Positions 22,015-32,642 of a stretch of DNA of 64,000 nucleotides are shown piece after piece; within the stretch, counting starts at the first letter, position 1, and each line of letters begins with the position of its first letter. A program made the position numbers and the translations under genes. The stretch is from Coptis chinensis. Lineage: Eukaryota; Streptophyta; Magnoliopsida; Ranunculales; Ranunculaceae. Under the pieces are notes generated by a model, which worked only from the letters and a program-made list of their open reading frames with translations, was not told the DNA's origin and searched no databases. The DNA is taken from assembly GCA_015680905.1 (NCBI GenBank), contig CM027381.1, positions 17,709,501 through 17,773,500 of the forward strand, given 5' to 3'.

Positions 22015-25000
22015 ACAATTGCGATGAAAAGGGACATTACGCAAGTAATTGTCTTCACCCGAAGAAAGAGAACAAGAGAGATGGTAAGAAGAAAGGTAAG
22101 GAAAAAATTGAGGCAAGTTATGCTTCAAGCTTTGAAGGGGACGAGTTGAGTCTCTGTGTGTCCACACAAGACTATATGGCCGAAAGGTGGATTCTTGATT
22201 CTGTATGTTCCTACCATATATGCCCGAATAGAAAGTGGTTTACTTCTTATAAGAGCATTAATGGTGGTTCCGTTTTGATGGGTAATGACGTTGCTTGTAA
22301 GATGGTAGGAATTAGAACTATACGGGTTAAGATGCATGATGGTATAGTGAGGATTTTAACTGATGTGAGGCATGTTCCTGAGATAAAGAAAAATCTTATT
22401 TCTCTTGGTACTTTGGATTCCAAAAGCCACAAGTTTGTGGGCGAAGGTGGAGTCCTAAAGATTGTCAGTGACTCTTTAATTGTTATGAAGGGTCAAAGAC
22501 ATAGAACCTTGTATACTTTGATGGGTAGTACGGTGATAGGCGATGAAGCAGTAGGTGCATGTAGTGATGATTCTGAGTGCACTAAGATGTCGCATATGCG
22601 ACTAGGGCATATGAGTGAAAAAGGTTTGTCTGAGTTGTGCAAGCGAAGGTTCTTGAAGGACTTGAAGAAGCCAAGTATGGGTTTCTGTGAGCATTGCGTC
22701 TATGGGAAGCAGTGCAGAGTCAAGTTAAAGTCAAGCAAGCACACGACAACAGGCATCTTTGACTATGTGCATACAGATGTTTGGGGACCCTCCATAGTGG
22801 TTTCTAAAGGAGGTAACCGTTATTATGTCTCATTCATTGATAATCATACCCGCTATGTGTGGGTGTATATGATGAAAACGAAAGATGAAATGTTTGAGAC
22901 ATTTAAGAAGTGGAAGGCAAGGGTTGAGAATCGCACAGATAGAAAGATAAAGACACTACAGGTCTGACAATGGTACTGAGTATACCTATGGGCCTTTTCA
23001 AGCATTTTGTGTGCAACGGGGAATTGCCAGACACTGGACAGTCAGGGGCACGCTTCAGTAGAATGGAATGGCAGAGAGGATGAATAGAACCTTGCTTGAA
23101 AGAGCGAGATGTTTGTTGTCTAATGCTAGTCTAGGCAAAGAGTATTGGGCAGATGCAATGTCCATGACGTGTTACGTGTATAATAGATCACCAGTTCCAG
23201 CTATAGATTGCAAGACACCTTATGAGGTGTGGTTAGGTAACCTAACTGATTATAGTATTTTGCGAGTGTTTAGATCGACTGCTTACTACCATGTGAGGGA
23301 GAACAAGCTAGATCCTAGAGCTATGAAAGCCATATTCTTAGGCTTAACAAATGGGGTAAAGGGATACAGATTGTGGTGTCTAGAAGACCACAAGTTCCTG
23401 GTCAGCAGAGATGTTACGTTTGATGAGACTTCCGTGTTATCTTTCAGTAAGCCGGAAAGAGCTGGGCAGAATGGTGAGTCTATAGAAGTTCAAGCCACCG
23501 AGCTTGAGTTATGCGATCTGCCGAGATGATTGGTTGGTTCATGATGAGGTACCAAATCATGGAACCACCACAATAAAGGAAGAAGAAGAGCAAGAGCATC
23601 CATGAACTTGTATTGGTGACCACAGGCCAAAGAGACAAGTTAAAGAAGTGCACAAGTATGGGCACGCGAAGCCGTGAAACACTATGGTCGTGGATTTAGT
23701 GGCATATGACTTTGAATATCGAAGATGATGAGCTAGATAGTTTTTCAAGGAAGCTGTTAGAGATGCTCATTCTGAGAGATTGGTTGGTTTGCTATGCAAG
23801 AAGAGATGCGATGTCTTGATAAAAATCACACATGGGACCTAGTTTTATTGCCAAAGGGCAAAAGGACTATCGGCAGTAAATGGGTGTTTAGAAAGAAAGA
23901 GGTCCTTCCTGAGTCCGACAGTACTGGGTACAAGGCAAGAGTAGTAGCAAAGGGTTTCTCACAAAAGGAAGCTGTTAGAGAGATTGGTTGGTTGTTAGAG
24001 ATGCTCATTACAGAGATTGGTTGGTTGCTATGCAAGAAGAGATGGAGTCTCTTGATAAAAATCACACATGGGACCTAGTTTTATTGCCAAAGGGCAAAAG
24101 GACTATCAGCAGTAAATGGGTGTTCAGAAAGAAAGAGGTCCTTCCTGAGTCCGACAGTATTCGGTACAAGGCAAGAGTAGTAGCAAAGGGTTTCTCACAA
24201 AAGGAAGGAGTCGACTACAATGAGGTATTTTCCCCAATGGTCAAACATACTTCCATTCGTGTGTTATTGAGTTTACTGCTCACTTCGACTTGGAGTTAGA
24301 GCAACTTGATGTGAAAACTACTTTCTTGCATGGGGACTTGGAGGAAGAGATCTATATGAGACAACCTGAAGGGTTTGTCGTTGCTGAGAAATAAGATCAT
24401 GTATGCAAATTGAATCGGTCACTGTATGGGTTAAAGCAATTGCCCAAGCAATGGTACAAGCGCTTTGACACGTTCATGATGCAACATGAGTACACCCGAA
24501 GTAAGTATGACTGTTGTGTCTACTTTAGAAGACTTTGTGGTAATGACTTCACCTATCTCCTGCTTTATGTGGATGACATGCTTATTGCTTCCAAAAGCAT
24601 GGTGGAGATAGACAAGTTGAAATCTCAACTTAGCTCTGAGTTTGAGATGAAAGACTTAGGTGGAGTCAAGAAGATACTGGGCATGGAGATTGACAGAGAT
24701 AGGAAGAAGCGACGAATAGTTGTCTCTCAGAAGAAATACTTTCAAAAAGTAATTTCTCGATTTGGTATGGAGAATGCAAAGTCGGTTTCTACACCTTTAG
24801 CTGGGCATTTTAGGCTTTCAGCTAAATTCTCTCCTAGTTTGGTGGAAGAACAAAAGCATATGGCAAATGTTCCTTATGCAAGTGCCGTGGGCAGTTTGAT
24901 GTATGCTATGGTGTGCACACGCCCAGATATTTCACAAGCAGTTAGTGTTGTAAGCAGGTATATAGCAAATCCGGGGAAGCAGCATTGGGAGGCAGTGAAA

Positions 25001-25531
25001 TGGGTACTAAGGTACTTGAATGGTACCTTGGATATGAGATTAGCTTATGGTGGAGGCACTTGTTATGTCAGTGGGTTTGTGGATTATGATTATGCAGGTG
25101 ATCTAGATAGACGACGATCGACTACATATTATGTGTTTATGATGCATGGTGCACCGGTTAGTTGGAGGTCTATGCTACAGGCTACAGTTGCTCTATTTAC
25201 TACTGAGGCAGAATATATGGCAGTGGCAAAGGCAGTGAAAGAGGCACTATAGCTTCGAGGTCTTCTAGATGATATGGGTATTGAGTAGAACAGTGTTACT
25301 TTGTATTATGATAGTCAAAGTGCTATTCATTTGGCGAAGAACCAGGTTCATCATGCTCGGACCAAGCATATTGATGTCCGTTATCACTTTATACGGGATG
25401 TCGTTGAGGATGGTGATGTAACACTTGAGAAAGTGGACACCCATGACAATCCTGCTGATATGCTGATGAAAATTGTCACCGGAGTTAAGTTCCAACACTG
25501 TTTGAACTTGCTCCAAATCCTACATGTTTGA
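22005..25531 (+). pseudogene. pol: Copia Pol: protease, integrase, RT, RNase H (broken)
   Basis: Continues the Gag frame with the CYNCDEKGHYASNC knuckle. The protease reads WILDSVCS, so the usual DSG has V in place of G. Integrase has the HHCC finger (RLGHMSEKG ... CEHCVYGKQC), HTDVWGPS, a one-base shift near 22955 before the SDNGTEY aspartate, a CAG-to-TAG type stop at 23059-23061, and NGMAERMNRT. RT contains a 236-bp tandem duplication (about 23753-24206) and more shifts before the intact YVDDM box near 24568. RNase H (about 25080-25531) reads through a TAG near 25250 to YYDSQSAIHLAKN and TKHIDVRYHF. Confidence 0.92.
23753..24206 (+). repeat. 236-bp tandem duplication inside Copia RT
   Basis: Two nearly identical copies at an offset of 236 bp, for example ATGCAAGAAGAGATG at 23794 and 24030. 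A short nested duplication of GTTAGAGATGCTCATT-type sequence lies at the joint. Confidence 0.9.
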
Positions 25532-25626
25532 AAGAGCCCTTTGTGGGCATGGCCGCCGGGGTAGTTATTTCGCTAGTCTTCCTTCTTTGGATGTGTTCGC
25601 TCGGTTTTATGTGTTAAAATCTCACC

Positions 25627-25638
25627 GAGGTGGGAGAA
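25627..25638 (+). other. Copia polypurine tract
   Basis: GAGGTGGGAGAA directly before the 3' LTR TG, the plus-strand primer site. Confidence 0.85.
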
Positions 25639-26239
25639 TGTAGAAAAAAGCGAAGTTTTTCTCTATTTAGGCTTGGAGCACCCTCGCTCCATTTTTTTTT
25701 TGGACAAGGCGCTGGTCGCTATCATGTCTTGGTCTAACTCCAGCTCTTCAAATAACCACCGCTTCGACTTTTGCCTTGCCGAGGCTGGTCGGTCGCCCAC
25801 CAGATATTCAAAGACGAATTTGACTTATTTCGGAAGTTTTTTGAAATAGTATAAATATATGTTTTTTCTGTAGAAACCTAACTTTTTCAAAACCAAGAAA
25901 GAGAGAGATTATAAGAGACAATTCTTTGTGAGTTGAGTGTTCATTCTTTGTGATTGAATTGAGAGACTTGTAATATGTTACTCCGAACATCTAGTAAAGC
26001 TTGGAACTCGCAGTGTGGACGTAGGCAAATTGCCGAACCACGATATATCTCGTCTTGTGGTTTGTTCTTCTTTTACATTAATTGTTTTACTTTATATGCT
26101 TGTTATTTGATATTGAGAGGTGTTGGGATATTGCTTGGAGGGTGTTGAAGTCTTGTCTATTGAGAATGATCGATCCTTGTGTTGGATTAATCCGTTTGTT
26201 ATGGGTAATGGTTATTTCCGCAGTCATTTATTCACAACA
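25639..26239 (+). repeat. Copia 3' LTR
   Basis: TGTAGAAAAAAG to CACAACA, 601 bp. Contains TATAAATA near 25850 and the same R/U5 core as the 5' LTR. Confidence 0.9.
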
Positions 26240-26244
26240 GTAGC
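26240..26244 (+). repeat. Copia TSD, 3' copy (GTAGC)
   Basis: GTAGC directly after the 3' LTR end CAACA. Confidence 0.9.
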
Positions 26245-26689
26245 TGACTCAATATGTGTATGTGTTTGAAGTATGCATTGGTAACTGTAGGTAACAAGAG
26301 TCTCTCTACTCTACAATTAGTAAGTTTCTTCAACAAAATATTATGTGAGGCGAATCTCGTCTTTGCCACTTTTAGTAACTCCAATATAGCTTGAGTTCTA
26401 AACATGGCCAAAGCATGAGTGTGGTTCACAAAATACTTTAACAATAAGTTTTCCTCTTTTGTAAGTGTTTGTGAACCAATAAAATTGTTTCGCCAAATCC
26501 TTAAAAATAAGATTTAGAGTATGTATGACACAAGGCAACCAAAATATATGTTTATGTACATTCTTCACCTCCTTACCAGCAAGCTTGCAACTGGTTGCTT
26601 TGTTCGTGACAGCTTGTAACAAGTTTGATGGCCCAACCTCTTCAATTGGCTTCAACAAGTTTCTTCGAATAACTGTTCCTGTTTTTTCT

Positions 26690-27061
26690 TGTTGTATTAT
26701 AGGGTTCTAAACCCTTGGTTTTAGTCCATATTAGGGATTTTTAGAAGCATGTTTGATTGCTAATTTGGTGTTTTTAGCATAGGCTATTTTTAGGTTTATT
26801 TTTTATTCCAAAAATTAGTTATTTTAGTTTCTAAATTGAATTAGAAAGCTAGTTTCCAAATTCATTGGTTTCTTTAGTTATATATTGAGTTGTAGGCCAT
26901 TGTCCATACTTGGTTGTTGATTAATAAACTTTGTGTTTGTGTGAGAATTTTTTCTCTTTGTGTGTTCTTGTTATTGATTATTTGCAAGGTTACAAGCGAT
27001 AACTTGTCATCTCCCTACTCAAATTTGTGGGTTTCAAGTCCAATTGTCGCGCACGACAACA
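26690..27061 (+). mobile_element. Candidate solo LTR of 372 bp inside hAT
   Basis: The hAT reading is interrupted here. The insert starts TGTTGTATTATAG and ends GCACGACAACA, giving TG..CA ends with a six-base inverted match (TGTTGT/ACAACA). It contains AATAAA and T-rich U5-like sequence. I could not find a matching 5-bp duplication, so borders and class are tentative. Confidence 0.4.
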
Positions 27062-27597
27062 TAATGGCTCACAAGCCCAGTTCGTGAATCTTCGGCGTCA
27101 CGTTCATATATACATGCACACTAGTGCATCATTTCTACTCCCATAAAACATCAGCATACAAAAACATTGCTCCATGACTATTCACTACTATGATGTTGAT
27201 CAACTGATTGTGTTTGACATTCGTCCATCCGTACGAAACAATGGACACCCCGTGAGAAAACCAAGTGGCTTTAACATTAGCCATATCAATTTTCAACATT
27301 TCTTTTGCAGTCATTCGACAAAGAAGTTCTTATTTTCCCATAAGAAAGAGCCTTGTAACCTGAGGTCCCTTGTTTATAGCTGTAACCATCTCATGAGATT
27401 GAGGATTTCTCAATACAATAAATGGAATTCCATTAGCACATAATCCCCTTAGTATCATCAAATCAATTTGATCTATGTCCATCTTTGCGAAACCATTTTC
27501 AAGCGGACTCCATGATAATGGTTGTTGTGGCTTGGTAAGTGTAGACGATTTCAATTATGAAGACGCACCTGTTTTTTTCTGCCTCGTATACTTTTTG

Positions 27598-27896
27598 TGA
27601 TGTAGATTAAACTGGCGGAAGTTTTAATTTATCAAATCTACTCTTGAATTAAACAAAACAACTAAAACTAAAACAAATATTTATTTCTCTCTGAAATATT
27701 CTCAATAACACAACTCTCCCTGAACCCTAATTACAAGCCTATTATTTATACTAATCCTAAAAACTATAAACCAATAGGAACACGACATGTGTCAACAACT
27801 AAAATAGAATAACTTATACTAGTGACCCATGGGCTTGGACTCAGCTAAGGGGTGCACATGTATAACACTTGACAGACGAACTAATGCACTGCATCA
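27598..27896 (-). repeat. LTR of the 2.3-kb element, left copy (3' LTR)
   Basis: TGATGTAGATTAAACTGG to CTGCATCA, with TTTTG on its outer side. Confidence 0.9.
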
Positions 27897-28145
27897 TTCT
27901 CCCCAGTCTAAAAAGAACTCGTCTCGAGTTTGTATATGCAATTGACTGATGAAATTCGCTATAGCTGATGCCCTTTCTGCTGTTCAAATGAATTCGACCT
28001 CGAATTTTGCCCAGATAATTACTCACAAGAATAAGAATGCACCATAATGTATGCAAGTTTGCAAAATCACCATCATGATTTCTCTGCTCTATGAGAATAC
28101 TACCACATCCCAAAACAACAAATACGCATACCTCCAATTGTAACT

Positions 28146-28466
28146 TTAGATACACAGATTTAAAGAGCCTTGTATAATATCAAAATCCTCCCAAACCGGA
28201 TCGGCATACTCAACAAAAATATTCCCAGACAAAGAGGGAGTAGTGACACAAAATTCAGATTCATCTGCTCCGTATTCATCAAATATTAGTGGAGTATCTA
28301 AAAAACTATCATGTTCCTCCTCTAGACAAACATAAAAAATAGGAGGGGAATCCCAATCAACATAGTTTAACTCCATATTACAGCCCTTACCAACAAATAA
28401 ATCCTCAGTAGAAGAAGTAGAATAAGCCATAATGGGCATAAAAGTGGATGCATCATGGCTGTCCAC
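28146..28466 (-). CDS. Small ORF downstream of the protease, unrecognised
   Basis: 106 codons, acidic (MDSHDASTFMPIMAYSTS ... DEYGADESEF ... VWEDFDIIQG). It follows the protease ORF in the same element and orientation with a short gap. No domain is recognised. Composition looks protein-like, but it may be a remnant of Gag or Pol linker sequence. Confidence 0.3.
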   Translation of the reverse strand: MDSHDASTFMPIMAYSTSSTEDLFVGKGCNMELNYVDWDSPPIFYVCLEEEHDSFLDTPLIFDEYGADESEFCVTTPSLSGNIFVEYADPVWEDFDIIQGSLNLCI

Positions 28467-28498
28467 TGTAGGGCTTGGTACGGCTTGAACAGGGCTTG

Positions 28499-29320
28499 CT
28501 ATCTCGATTTCTGGTTTTTTTTATCATGCTTATTTTTCTCATGTGATGTAAGAGAGAAAAACATATCAGATTCCCGTGCTTCAGCCAAGAATGTCGTACA
28601 CATAGTGGTTTCTATATCTGGTGGTTTGAGCGGTTCCAAGATTAATTTCCTGCCGTTATGCAAGAATGAGTAAGTGTTCTTGGTGCCATCATGAATACTC
28701 CCGTGATCAAACTGCCAAGGACGCCCTAATAGGAGTTGACAAACGTCCATTGGAACAACAGTGCACATTACTGTATCTTCGTAAGGTTCTATAGTCAGTG
28801 GAACTAAACATTGATGATTGACTTCCACTGGATCTCCCTTTTTAAACCATTGGATAGAAAATGGTTTAGGATGTTTAGTGGTATGTAGTCCTAGTTTATC
28901 GACCCTATCTTGGGAAACTAGGTTATCAGTAGAACCACCATCAATAACAACAGTACACAACTTACTTTTGCTGATACATTTGGTTCTGAAAATAGAATGG
29001 CGCTTCCATGTCTCCTTATCACCCTCCCTAATGATCATTGCTGGTGTTGCAACTAAGGAGAAGTGTGTTGCTGACATTACTGGGTCTTGTGGATGTTGTT
29101 TCGGGGAACTCTGAGCTGATGGATTTGCTTGAACAGTTGAAATCAACGCTGTTCTTAACACGGTGTCCTCAGTACTTGGTGCTTCCCACAAAGGCTCACC
29201 TAGATTGGGATTAGGCGCATCCCAGTCAATTTCAGCGCCAGTACCCCATCCTACATCCCAGTCGTCTTCATCAAATTGATTTAACTCTGATTATGTCATG
29301 CCAGTTAGATCTATCGACAT
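28499..29320 (-). CDS. Retropepsin-like protease ORF of the short LTR element
   Basis: An ATG at 29320 opens MSIDLTGM, then a TAA, then a long open stretch to 28499. The main body (28499-29191, 230 codons) has the plant Ty3/gypsy aspartic protease pattern: VVIDGGSTDNLVS as active site, HPKPFSIQWF, VNHQCLVPLTI, VVPMDVCQLLLGRPWQFD, DGTKNTYSF. The catalytic aspartate is in place. This is the only enzymatic domain in the element. No Gag capsid part is visible, though an acidic lead (NQFDEDDWDVGWG) precedes it. Whether it is translated is unknown. Confidence 0.75.
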
Positions 29321-29583
29321 AGCTCTGTAAAGATTGAAACTTTAATCTTTAGAAGTAAAGATAATCGGTTTTTTTTACCTTGAAAGAAGAAAAATTGAAT
29401 CTCTGATGAGAAAAGAAGCAAAATATTGAAATTTAATTTCGGGTGAACAGTAATATGTGAATAGTGTTCGATGAACAGTGTTTCGTGAACAGTACCGATG
29501 AACAATAACACGAAAAATTAAAACGAATAAGAAAAAAGGAAAATTGGATTTTACTCAGGAACGATTCGTGCTCCGATACCAAA

Positions 29584-29890
29584 TGATGTAGATTAAACTG
29601 GCGAAAGCTTCAGTTTATCAAATTTACTCTTGAATTAAACAAAACAACTAAAACTAAAACAAATCTTTATTTCTCTCTGAAATATTCTCAATAACACAAC
29701 TCTCCCTGAACCCTAATTACAAGCCCATTATTTATACTAATCCTAAAAATTATAAACCAATAGGAACACGACATGTGTCAACAACTAAAATAGAATAACT
29801 TAAACTAGTGGGCTCACGACCCATGGGCTTGGACTCAGCTAAGGGGTGCACACGTATAACACTTGACAGACAAACTAATGCTCTGCATCA
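29584..29890 (-). repeat. LTR of the 2.3-kb element, right copy (5' LTR)
   Basis: Same ends as the left copy, followed by TTTTG. Differs by a small insertion (GGGCTCACG region near 29810). Confidence 0.9.
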
Positions 29891-30258
29891 TTTTGTCTCA
29901 CCCTTTCATATTCAGCCCTATTTGTGAGCAACACTGCGCAGCGTGCAATTTCAGTTTTCTTTCCTGGTGAACAACCTTAAAAATGACCGTGAGTACATGT
30001 GTACGAACTGGAAAAGCTCTTTTTGCAAAATTTACCAGACCATTTCTTTGTTACCTTACTTGATTTTGGTTGAGTCGCAGAATGAATCACTTCATCGAGC
30101 AAAAGCTTCCTTTTGTTGTCTTGCTTTTAGCGTGCTTCACTAGTAGCGGTGCTTTTGGAGCGTTTACGACTAGTATTAGGAGTAAAATCTTCTTCATCCG
30201 TTGCGTCATCCACCAAGTTGTGAATTTGAGTTGCACCATGAATATTGTCTTCCTCTAA

Positions 30259-30668
30259 GAGCAAGTCCAATGGGGTGCTATATGGGGCTGCTAAAGGCCA
30301 TATAACACCCCAAACACCAAATGACCATTCCAATGGGGGTGCTAAAAGGGTCTTAAATTTGGCTGGTGTGATAAACCAAGCCAAATTTGTGCCATAATTA
30401 AGTTTCGGGAGACGGATGACACAATTTTTGTCGTCCGTGTGTTAAATTTCGACAGATAGTAGAAATTATGCTGTCTGTCCAAAAACAATTCGACTTAAGT
30501 TGCAAACTAATGGACGGATGATAGAAAATGTGCCGTCCGTATCTATTTAGCACTTAAAACAAAAAAAGGCAATTGGAATAAAATTCAAGGTTTTGGCCTG
30601 CCGTATTTGGCCGGCAAGGTAAAAATCCTATTTGGCAAGGTTTTAGCAGCCCTCCATTGGACTTGCTC
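30259..30668. mobile_element. Tourist-like MITE in the hAT gene (TSD TAA)
   Basis: Terminal inverted repeats GAGCAAGTCCAATGG / CCATTGGACTTGCTC, with TAA duplicated at 30256-30258 and 30669-30671. 410 bp, no coding capacity. A three-base TAA/TTA target and this terminus are typical of PIF/Harbinger-derived MITEs. Removing it rejoins a hAT reading frame. Confidence 0.9.
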
Positions 30669-30720
30669 TAAGAAGGATAAATCTTGTTCTTTATTTTCCA
30701 AATGCCATCTTTGTGAGTTT

Positions 30721-31450
30721 TGACTGTGATTTTTAATGGTGGGTTATATAATACTAATGAAGTGAAGAAGAGGAATAACGTAGATAAAAAGAGATGTAGA
30801 GAATAAAGTTTGGGAATTTTGGAGGGATGTATAATTTTTTTGGAGGGAATAATAGATTTTGCGGATTCCAGCTTTCTAATAACTATATTAATTGTTCTTT
30901 TGTTGGAACTTGTAGGTATTTGGAAAATATATATTCATGGAATGGTTGGGAATTGGGATTGTGGGCTAAAAGTATGTATGTTTTCGTTTGTTAAACAATT
31001 CACACACCTGTTTTTTTTCCTGGCTTTGGGCCTTGACTAGAGTTTAGAGTAATAACCTTTCATCTAAAGATGTTTAGATCTGCTAAAAAGTTGGGATGCA
31101 CCTATTGTTTTATAAACATTTTAAAACCCTGAAAATTAAACCATCTTTTTCTCGCTGAAGCAAAACAAAACTCAAACAAAGCTAAGCCGCCACTAGTAGA
31201 GAGAGAGAGGTTAGTATTACATGGATATTCTTTATTCTTTCTATTCTCTACTATTGTTTTTGCTCTCCTTGCTCTTTTTCCATGACAATAGGGACACTTA
31301 AATTAGTTTTTGGATTTGCGAACGTACCTTAAAAGGGTATGAACAAACTGATATGGGAAACACAAGGGGGCAAATTTGCAATCATTGATCGGTTGTATGC
31401 ATCCCGAGTTATTTTCATTCTGCTACGAATCTCGAATCTCGGGACGAGAT
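30721..31450. other. No gene seen
   Basis: AT-rich sequence upstream of the hAT reading frame; no recognisable domain. Confidence 0.45.
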
Positions 31451-31965
31451 TTCTTTGGTCTAACTTTTTCTTTCGCATTTTATTTTTAATTTTTGAACTA
31501 GTATGTATGTTTAAAAAGTTCTATGGTTTGATGATGTCGCGATTAGTATGATATTTAATGTGCTTTTTGGATGTCAATATGGTAGTATGGAGGTGTTAGG
31601 TTGTCGCCATAATGACAAAATTTGGATTCAGCAATAAATTGCAGAGGGGTATTCGGGAAGTTTGGATTTTTTGCAGAATTTTTACGTGAAAGTTTCGTAA
31701 AAAAATATCAGTAATGTGATTTTAAGAAAAATATACTTACACTAGACTTTGCTCCCAAATTTTAAATTTCTCTCTCATTCCGTGAAATATCAAAACTCAG
31801 TAAAAATCTAGCCACACATATAATAGACAAAATTGCTAAAATATTAATTAAATAAACAGCATGAAGTACTTTGAGAAAGAGAGACCGTATCTCAAATGAA
31901 AATGGAGTCTTTTGGACTAATTTGACTTCAGAAAAGAGATGAAAAAGTGTGGATAGAATTGTTTA

Positions 31966-32385
31966 GGCTAAGTCCAATGGTGTGCCATCCCACCAAATAT
32001 GGCGAAAATTGTGATCCAATGGTGCGTCAAAATACCAACCTATTAACACTATTAATTTACGTATACATAGCGCAAGTTTTAACGGAATGGCGTATGGTCT
32101 TCATGTCACTCTGTAAGGCAGGCAGAATATATTTTGTTGGCACGCCATTACAAATGGCAGGTAGAAACTGTTTGCATGCCATTAGGAGTGGTGTTTGGTA
32201 ATACTTGTTTGATTTGGGCTACAGGCCATTGGGAGAGGCGACTAGAAATTCGAATATTTTCTTCATGCCTTTGGCATCGGCAGATGGTTTAGAAACCATT
32301 AGGTGCGACTTACACCATCCCACTAATACCATCCCTATGCTATTGTGCTATAGTGGGATAGCGCACAAAACCATTGGACTTGGCC
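31966..32385. mobile_element. Tourist-like MITE (TSD TTA)
   Basis: Ends GGCTAAGTCCAATGG / CCATTGGACTTGGCC, with TTA at 31963-31965 and 32386-32388. 420 bp and related in its termini to the MITE at 30259-30668. Confidence 0.88.
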
Positions 32386-32642
32386 TTAAAGTAAGTAAAG
32401 TGAATTGTAGATACTACTGTAGGCTACTATTCTCATTTACGATAGATTGGAAAGATTCTTTCTCATAAAAAGAGACTCAACACTCAATAGTTATCCAACA
32501 ATAAAAATAACTAAGAAATGTATAACACTAAAGCTAAGTATTTGCTTTTTGGAGTGTTTCACCTCAAAATTCGAATCGAACCAACTTTTTGACCATTTTT
32601 TCGCAAATTTTTCTGAAATCCAACGTACTCAAAGAATATATT

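Larger units (their letters stand above)
20640..26239 (+). mobile_element. Copia LTR retrotransposon with 5-bp TSD
   Basis: A 5.6-kb Ty1/copia element in the style of Tnt1. LTRs lie at 20640-21167 and 25639-26239. The target duplication GTAGC is intact at 20635-20639 and 26240-26244. A primer-binding site, gag, protease, integrase, RT and RNase H, and a polypurine tract are all in the expected order. The LTRs differ at roughly one base in ten by eye, so the insertion is old. It sits inside a minus-strand hAT gene. Confidence 0.95.
27598..29890 (-). mobile_element. 2.3-kb non-autonomous LTR retrotransposon
   Basis: LTRs of 299 bp (27598-27896) and 307 bp (29584-29890) begin TGATGTAG and end TGCATCA. 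The duplication TTTTG is intact at 27593-27597 and 29891-29895. The element runs on the minus strand: its primer site TGGTATCGGAGC is at 29581-29570 and its purine tract GACTGGGGAGAA lies beside 27896. The internal 1.7 kb has room only for a protease-type ORF and small remnants, with no RT, RNase H or integrase. LTRs look about 95 percent alike by eye, so it is younger than the Copia. Confidence 0.93.
26245..30720 (-). pseudogene. hAT transposase gene, split by four insertions
   Basis: Read right to left. An N-terminal leader (HLENKEQDLSFLE, about 30715-30669) is cut by a MITE and resumes as EDNIHGATQIH. A BED-type finger lies at about 30060-29896 (FCKKSFSSSYT ... LLTNRAEYERVR), is cut by the LTR element at 29890-27598, and resumes as VYEAEKN. 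The hAT/DUF659 core follows at 27480-27110 (DLMILRGLCANGIPF, NPQSHEMVTAI, then ATWFSHGVSIVSYGWTNVK, INIIVVNSHGAMFLYA). The next block is at 26689-26245 (EKTGTVIRRNLLKPIEEVGPSN, KHIFWLPCVIHTLNLI, ELLKVAKTRFASHNILLKKL), ending at the Copia TSD. Several stops and shifts are also present. The C-terminal dimerisation region should lie left of 20640 but was not recognised. Confidence 0.82.

Noticed and set aside
23826-24065. Minus-strand ORF in the Copia
   Set aside because: Shadow of the duplicated RT segment.
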